From Neurospora intermedia (lineage: Eukaryota > Ascomycota > Sordariomycetes > Sordariales > Sordariaceae), in NCBI GenBank assembly GCA_037102815.1, contig BTPP01000002.1, positions 310,001 through 374,000 of the forward strand: a stretch of DNA of 64,000 nt. The letters run 5' to 3'. How positions within the stretch are numbered: position 1 is the first letter of the stretch; each line of letters begins with the position of its first letter. Below, piece by piece: positions 57,927-64,000 of the stretch. The position numbers and the translations under genes were made by a program. The notes under the pieces were generated by a model. It did no database searches. It saw nothing but the letters and a program-made list of their open reading frames with translations, and had not been told where the DNA came from.

Positions 57927-60239
57927 GTTTGTCGATAGCACTATGATACTCGTCAGATGGCGTTGACGAGGAGAGAGAGAGAGAGGATGAGGTTTTAGGT
58001 GAGAGAGTAAAAGGAGGAGGAGGAGAAGGAGGAGAGAAGGTTGAAAGAAAGTGATGATGGGTTGAGGAGATGATACCAAAACAAGCGAGGTAACGCAGAG
58101 CATCGAGCTAACTGCACAACGGGAGGGGCCGATGTGGGGAAACTTTGTGTCCGACGCGCGAGGTCGGAAGGAGGGAGGGGAGTGGGCGACGGATGAGCGA
58201 CGTACCTGAGCGACGTGGCACTTGTTGTTGTGGAGCAAGTAGACTAGTTAGAGACTAGAGGTAGGTAGAGTCTGGCTTCGCTTGATCGTCGTCGCGCTGG
58301 AGCTTCCACTAAGTTGTTACTGGCAACTTGGAGCTCGCAGACCGCAGCTGTTGTTGGCGGGGAAAAGGAAGTAGTTGAGATTGCTTCTAGAAAAAAAAAG
58401 AAAGAAAAAAAAAGTGTGTGGAATTTTAAACGGAGCAGGTCTGCAAGTTGGAAGCAGTTATTTTAGAAATCCGGATTCCAGAAAGAAGGCGTCTTGTCGT
58501 CCAAACTGCAATCAGCCGCCTGCGTTGGACTGAGATGTTGTGTATTGTGGATCGATCACACAAAAATGAGATAAAGTGACGGTGACGGCGGTGGCAACCA
58601 GAACTGAGTAGGTATTTACCAGCAAAGGGAAGCAATTGAAGATAAATATCTGCGACCGAGACCGAGAATCGGAAGATGGAGTTGAGCTGAGTGAGGTAAT
58701 GGCAGCAGAATTTTCCAGACCATGGCCCGCGGGGTTCTCAAGGTATTATTATTATTATTAGGGTTGAGTTGCTAGCTCGTGTCGGTTTTTGTTTGTATGG
58801 AACGCGGCGGCTGGGATGTTGTCATGCCGGTTTTTTTTGTGAGGACCTTGATGGCCAAATGGGCCCTGGCTGGGCTGGGCTGCTGATACCACCACCACTT
58901 TCCTTCCTTCTTCTTCGTTGAGGGACCTTGTTGGCTGGCCAGCTTCCTGTTGGAGACAAGGAAGGAGCACCAACAGACCGCATGAGCTGCATCCGTCTCT
59001 GGCATGGCATCATATCTTATTCCTTCTCCACCATCTTCCATCGGGCTGTCATCAGGGTATGCGGCTCCGGGGCCGTTCCCGTTGTTCAACTTGACAGTTC
59101 AAATTCGGAGATGGCCCGGGGACTTGACGTAAAGTGGATCGTCGACTATGGTCCGTCCCCGCCATCATTTGAGCCGCGAGTGCCGAGCACGTTAGTAACC
59201 TCTTGTTCAATCGGCCACAAAAACAATGAAGCATTCCATGGGGATCATCAAAAGTAGGTATATATCGCGCTGGAGTGAGGAACCAACAGTCAGGCGATAT
59301 TCATTGCGACGTCGTAGCGGCGGCGCATTTGTGTCCTTTTAGTGTAAAAAGGCTCCTTTTTTCCGCGCAGATTGTCACGCATTTTTCGAATGGACCGGGG
59401 CCCACAAGCGGGATGCTGGCCGTAGAGGTTCTCAATTGTGGTCCGTGCGCCGTAAGCATGACGCACCCATGGCCTGTGTGGCGGTTGCGGGTTGCCTTCC
59501 AATCGTTGGAAACAACTGAACTGCAGGCATTTGCCAACTCAAATCATTGCAGTGGCCGCTAGGAAAGATTGGGATCGCACTGCAGTCCAGGTGGATTTTG
59601 GTGATGATCAAGCTTTCGTCAAGCTTTGCTGCCGTGCAGTGATGATGGTGATGGTGTCTCCACTGGTTCTAGTAATGATGCGGGGAACTCTTTCTCTGCT
59701 TCCGATGTCTTGTCTGGCGCGGGGTTTTGGGAGGTTGTGAACTTGTGGGACGAGGGACAAACAAGTGGAAGAGAAGGCATCCAGATGGTACTCGCGCTTC
59801 GCAACCAGTGTCGCGTCATGTTTCGAATCTATTCCTTACCTGGCGATTTTTCAATCTCGAATCTTTGTCCTATCTGCTCTGCTGTTGGATAGACTCAACC
59901 GCTCGACGTCAATTATGGAAGGGGGAAGCGTTTGCCGCGGGAAAACAACCAATTGGAGACAACAGGGTCCTGATTACTAACAAGTCAGGGCACCCTGCGA
60001 ATGCGATCTGAGACATCAGGGTCTAGCCCTGAAATGTCTTGGGCGACTTGGGACGACTCCAAGATCTGCTTCTCGGCCGTCGACATCCAAGACCTTATCC
60101 TCTTTGTACCCCATCAACAACTTTCACCCTTCGCGCTGACTTTCCAACCGTGCGGATTATACCTGGGGTACACAAAACAGCATCTTTGCTAGTGGTAGCT
60201 TGCGACTAAAAAGTTTCACACAAGATGTGTCACCGTCTC
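57927..60239. other. ZIP transporter leader/promoter and gene-free region
   Basis: The first 100 bp are CT-rich on the - strand, as in the leaders of many expressed fungal genes. A TTA trinucleotide repeat lies near 58744-58760. No gene can be supported up to the RIP-mutated zone. Confidence 0.45.
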
Positions 60240-60275
60240 AGCGCACTTACCGAGCCTCGGTGGCAGAGTTGGGAT

Positions 60276-60390
60276 TAGTACTACTCTAGTCTAGTATTTG
60301 ACCAGTACTAGTACTAGAGGTCTAGTACTAGTACTAGACCCAGTACTAATACTAATTAGTACTCTAGTATTTAGTACTACTAAAGTATTT
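60276..60390. repeat. TAGTAC/CTAG-rich palindromic repeat at the edge of the RIP zone
   Basis: Units of TAGTAC and CTAGTACTAG recur in both orientations, so the segment can fold on itself. It marks the change from ordinary GC content to the AT-rich mutated zone. Confidence 0.7.
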
Positions 60391-61599
60391 TTAGTGTAAG
60401 GGGACAGTAGAGCGATACGCAGGTGCTGGCCTTATGTGGTATATTAAGGTTCTACGAAGAAGGAAAGGAGAAAACGCTACCCTCCGGGTCGCTCGAGTAC
60501 TAGAATTTAAATAGCCGTGCGCTAGCTACCTAATAGTTTAAGGTAATTAAGGAATACTCTAAAAGGTTCGGGTACTATAGTATAGCGCCCGGGTCGTTTA
60601 AGTAATTTTAATACGGATTACTATCTTAATACTTAAATCTAGCTAATTAGGGCTAAATACCTTAACGGACGCTAATTTTATAATATTAGCCCCCCCCTTC
60701 TCCTTCTAACTATAATTATACACTACAATTAATATTTATATTACCCTTATTTTACCCCTCTATAATTCTTATTTTCCTTCTTACTCCTTTAACGAATAAT
60801 TGTAATTATATTATATATATACCCTCGGCTCTACCTTAGAATACCTTTAAATAATTATTATTAACTTTTAATTATAGTGCCTATTCTAATTAAAATCCTT
60901 TTAAATTCCAGCCTACTACTTTAATTCATTATTACCTAGCTATAATTATTCTTATACCCGCGCCCGTCCTTATACCCGAACCCGCCTCCGTTCTTACATT
61001 TATACCCGTTCCTACTCTTAAACCTATATTTATTATTATTCTAATGTTTATTTTTAATCCTATTACACTAGTCTCTCTAGTACCCTAAACCCCTAATAGT
61101 AGTAGCGGTAGTAGTAGTTATTATAAATTTACTAAGGGCCCTATCGAGGGTGCTATAATTAATTAATATTCCCGGTATATAATATTAAAGGACTCTAACG
61201 CCTATATACTTAATAAAGGTAAAAATTATTATACACTTTACGTACGTTTAAAGAATTCTACTACCTACCGGCGGTAATCCTCTACTATTTAAAGATAGTA
61301 CTTCTCCTAATTAAAGGAAGGCTACTTAAATAATAAGGCTCTATTTTACTAATCTTTCTAATATATAGTAATTATAACTTATAATTTTAATTAATTAGCG
61401 GCCGAAGGCTATATTACTCTATAAATATTTTTAAATTTCTTCGTTCTAATTTAATTATTAATTCGAATTCTAATAATATAGCCTACTTTATATTTAGTTA
61501 CCCCGTTAGTAAAGTACCGCTAGCCTCCTTTTTTACCGCTATAGTACTTCTAACTACGGTTCTAAATACTCTTTCGTTTTCGGTTCCGACTTCGGTTAA

Positions 61600-62240
61600 A
61601 GTATTTGAGAAATTAGGGGCTTTAGAGGAAAATTATTAAATTCTTCGTACAGATTAGAATAATTTAACGGTTTTATAATTATTATTATTCGTTAGGCTGG
61701 AGGCTTCGGTAAATATTATTATAATATTTGTCCGGAATATTAAATATATTACTATTGTAATTGCTATTTATTTAAATACCTTTATTATTAGGATTAATAC
61801 CCGGATATTTAGAATAATTTAAACCTTTTAGGAGGGAGTAACGGCCGGGGTAGTAAATATTATTTTTAATAAATTAGTTAGGGAATTAAAGAATTGGGTA
61901 AAGAGGTTAGAGGAGTAGTATAGAATAATAGAGGGGGATAGGGTATTACCGGGGGAAGAGGAATTATATATTTATTTAAATTTATTATTTAGTAAGGAGG
62001 AGGTAATAAGTATTAGGGAGCTAGAGGAGGAGGAGGTAAAATTAGGGGAGGAAGTAATAAATATTTAAGTATTAGAGGAGGATTTAGTAGGATTAATAGA
62101 AATAATATAATAGGAAAGGGATACGCTAGAGGAGAAGCGGTAGTTAAAGAGGGTAATTCGGTTTTCGGATTCGGTAGAAGAGATTACCTCTCCTTTAAAA
62201 AAGAAGAAAAGAATTTGGACTCTTTATAGTAATACAATTA
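61600..62240 (+). pseudogene. RIP-destroyed acidic reading frame of a transposon
   Basis: One + frame at about 61963-62235 reads EEELYIYLNLLFSKEEV, then SIRELEEEEVKLGEEV, and then RFSDSVEEITSPLKKKKRIW. It is broken only by TAA and TAG codons that would be CAA or CAG (Gln) before C-to-T change. The frame appears to continue upstream with LVRELKNWVKRLEE. The product was acidic and probably coiled. A gag-like or accessory transposon protein is a guess; I do not recognise the family. Confidence 0.45.
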
Positions 62241-62689
62241 TAGTATTATTATTTTTAAATATTAGGGCGGCGTTAAATATTAGAAATTTTTAAATATAGC
62301 GGGCTATTAGCAGCGGCGGTTTAAATAAACAACTACACTTTTTACCTCTAAATATTAATTTTATTTACTTTTTTTATTCTACTAATACTTTCCTTAATAC
62401 TTTCTCTTTTATAAATTAATCTATAAGTCTATTATTAATTCGAACGTCCTTATACTATCTTTTAAAGAGTTCGAACGTTTTAATATTTTAGAAGTTTTTA
62501 AGTAAGTACTATAAAGGTTTATAATAGCTTTTCTACTTTATTAACGCTATTCTATTATTCGGGGTTCCTTTAATATATAGAATCTCTTTTATATAATATT
62601 CCTTTTCTCTATTTATAATTACCGGCGGCGGTTATTTATCGGCGAGGATTTAGTTAAGTAAGGGGTCTCTAATAGCCTATTAGAGTAAA

Positions 62690-63560
62690 TTAATATAGAA
62701 AATATTATAAATATTATTTAAAAGCCCCGAGAATTCTATTACCAACAGTAAAAGTACCTTCGAAATTATATATTTTATATATAATTAATTTAATTTCTTC
62801 TTAGGTTTCGGCGAAGTATAGTTCTTAAAGTTGAATTATACTTTATTTCCTATTTAAAACTTCTCTATAAACTAATAAACGTAATTAGTAAACCTCTTTT
62901 ACTTTTAAACCGCTATAATTATTATAATTTAATATAAATCTATAATTTATAATAACTTTTCAACGAATTACTAGGCCCGGACGTTAGTAGGAGTTTAGGA
63001 ATTTCTAATAGTTTCGGGGATTATTAGAATTACCGATTTTAAATTAAATCTCTAAACGGTAAAGAAGGGAAATATATTAATCGAAATATTAATATAACTA
63101 TTAATAGCGAACTATATTAGCGGGTACTATTTATACTAATCATTTTATATTTAATTAATATATACCCTTAGGAAGGTTTATACCTTCTAATTTATTTATT
63201 TTAGACCGCCGTCGGTCTAAGGATAGTAGACAGTACTAAGAAGTTATTTAATCCCGAATAATTTATATAGTTTATTCTAAAACCGTCCGGTTTAATTGGA
63301 GCTCCTATTATTAACTATAAACTATAATTACCTATAATACTTTATAAAATAGTTTATAAACCTTTTAATATATATTTCGGCGTTTATTAATAATATTAAT
63401 TCTAATATAATATTTTTATTAAGGTAATCCTTAATAATTAGCAAGTAAATATTCCCTCTAATTAACGGGAAATCTATAATAAAGTCTATTTAGATTTTTC
63501 GGAAGAATTAGTCTAGTATTAATATTAATTAAAATAACCCCTTCCTTTAAGCTTTCTAAT
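62690..63560 (-). pseudogene. RIP-destroyed Ty3/gypsy-type integrase C-terminal region
   Basis: Read on the - strand, with stops taken as mutated Gln or Trp codons, the segment follows the order of fungal Ty3/gypsy integrases: a stretch like the post-catalytic region, then SYYKLQIYIK, then a segment near 62790-62880 resembling the FKVGDKVWL...KKLD-W-KY motif that ends these integrases. Many stops and no open frame. Polymerase and RNase H parts would lie beyond the right end of the window. Confidence 0.6.
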
Positions 63561-64000
63561 ATTTAATAGAACTATATATATAGTAGTTATATAGGAATTG
63601 CTTTACATAAATTCTAAATAGTAATTAGTAAAAGTAGCGAATAAGAATTGTAATAGTACTTTCTCTACTAGGGTGCCCGAATATTTAAAAATCGTACGTA
63701 ATTTAAATAATACGGGTACGGAGGGTATTAAACTCCTAATTAGAATCGGACAATTTTATAGCTTTTACTTCGGTAATTACTAAGTACCTAGGGATTTAAA
63801 GCCTTCTTTAATATTTTAAACGTTTAAGGTTATTAATAGAATAATCGGTAATTTATACTTTAAATTTAAAAGAGGAGGGTAAATCTTTTATATCGTTCTT
63901 TATTACTTTAAAGATTTACTAATATATAGCGTCCCTTCCTACTATAGTATTTTAGAACTATTATAAATCCGGATTTTCGAAGATTTTTATACCCTTCCCC

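Larger units (their letters stand above)
60391..64000. mobile_element. RIP-mutated transposon remnants (AT-rich block)
   Basis: From about 60.48 kb to the window end the sequence is strongly AT-rich, dominated by TpA, and nearly free of CpA and TpG, while CpG is still present. This is the outcome of repeat-induced point mutation on duplicated DNA. Coding traces remain on both strands (listed separately), so more than one element or a nested insertion is likely. Such blocks carry DNA methylation and H3K9 methylation in Neurospora. Confidence 0.85.

Noticed and set aside
57927-58238. An N-terminal extension of the ZIP transporter with a poly-Leu run
   Set aside because: The extension comes from a CT-rich leader; the ATG at 57926 gives a typical family N-terminus.
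1-64000. CRISPR arrays, bacterial operons or Shine-Dalgarno-led genes
   Set aside because: None is present; introns, the tRNA context and RIP identify a fungal nuclear genome.

Overview
The window looks like nuclear DNA of a filamentous ascomycete of the Neurospora/Sordaria group. The signs are: short introns (about 50-190 nt) with GTRNGT donors, CTRAC branch sites and CAG/TAG acceptors; many CCTA/TAGG tetranucleotide tracts; a clear homologue of the conidiation regulator medA/acon-3; and a right end (about 60.3-64 kb) that is AT-rich, almost free of CpA and TpG, and full of C-to-T derived stops, which is the mark of repeat-induced point mutation (RIP). From memory the gene order resembles the acon-3 region of N. 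crassa; no search was run.

Left arm, 1-11.4 kb: a JEN-type monocarboxylate transporter (+, 3 exons), ribose-5-phosphate isomerase (-) with possible upstream exons coding a mitochondrial presequence, a DAL5/SOA1-family anion permease (-, 6 exons), and, divergent from it, a TauD/JLP1-type sulfonate dioxygenase (+, 3 exons). The last two look like an uptake-plus-cleavage unit for sulfonate sulfur.

11.4-31.9 kb: first two decayed relatives of one unrecognised gene (11.9-12.3 and 13.4-14.6 kb), each broken next to TAGG motifs, then about 17 kb in which I can support no protein gene, only microsatellites and long homopolymers. This ends at the acon-3/medA homologue (31.87-34.22 kb, +, 3 exons, 730 aa), so much of it may be the extended regulatory region or leader of that developmental gene.

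34.2-43.7 kb: a gene-poor stretch with a roughly 650-bp MITE-like element (94-113 nt terminal inverted repeats, TA flanks) that encloses a 56-nt T run and a degenerate tRNA-like Pol III unit, then a long BTB-domain protein gene (-, 2 exons, 1,802 aa) with recurring Trp/basic motifs.

43.7-60.2 kb: a secreted FAD-linked BBE-type oxidase (+, 2 exons), a FEN2/LIZ1-like MFS permease with a Ser/Pro repeat (+), a very small three-exon metallothionein-like gene (-, 26 aa), tRNA-Arg(ACG) (+), and a ZIP zinc/iron transporter (-). The metallothionein and ZIP genes form a metal-handling neighbourhood.

60.3-64 kb: RIP-destroyed transposon remnants, including a Ty3/gypsy-type integrase C-terminus on the - strand and an acidic, glutamine-codon-to-stop reading frame on the + strand.
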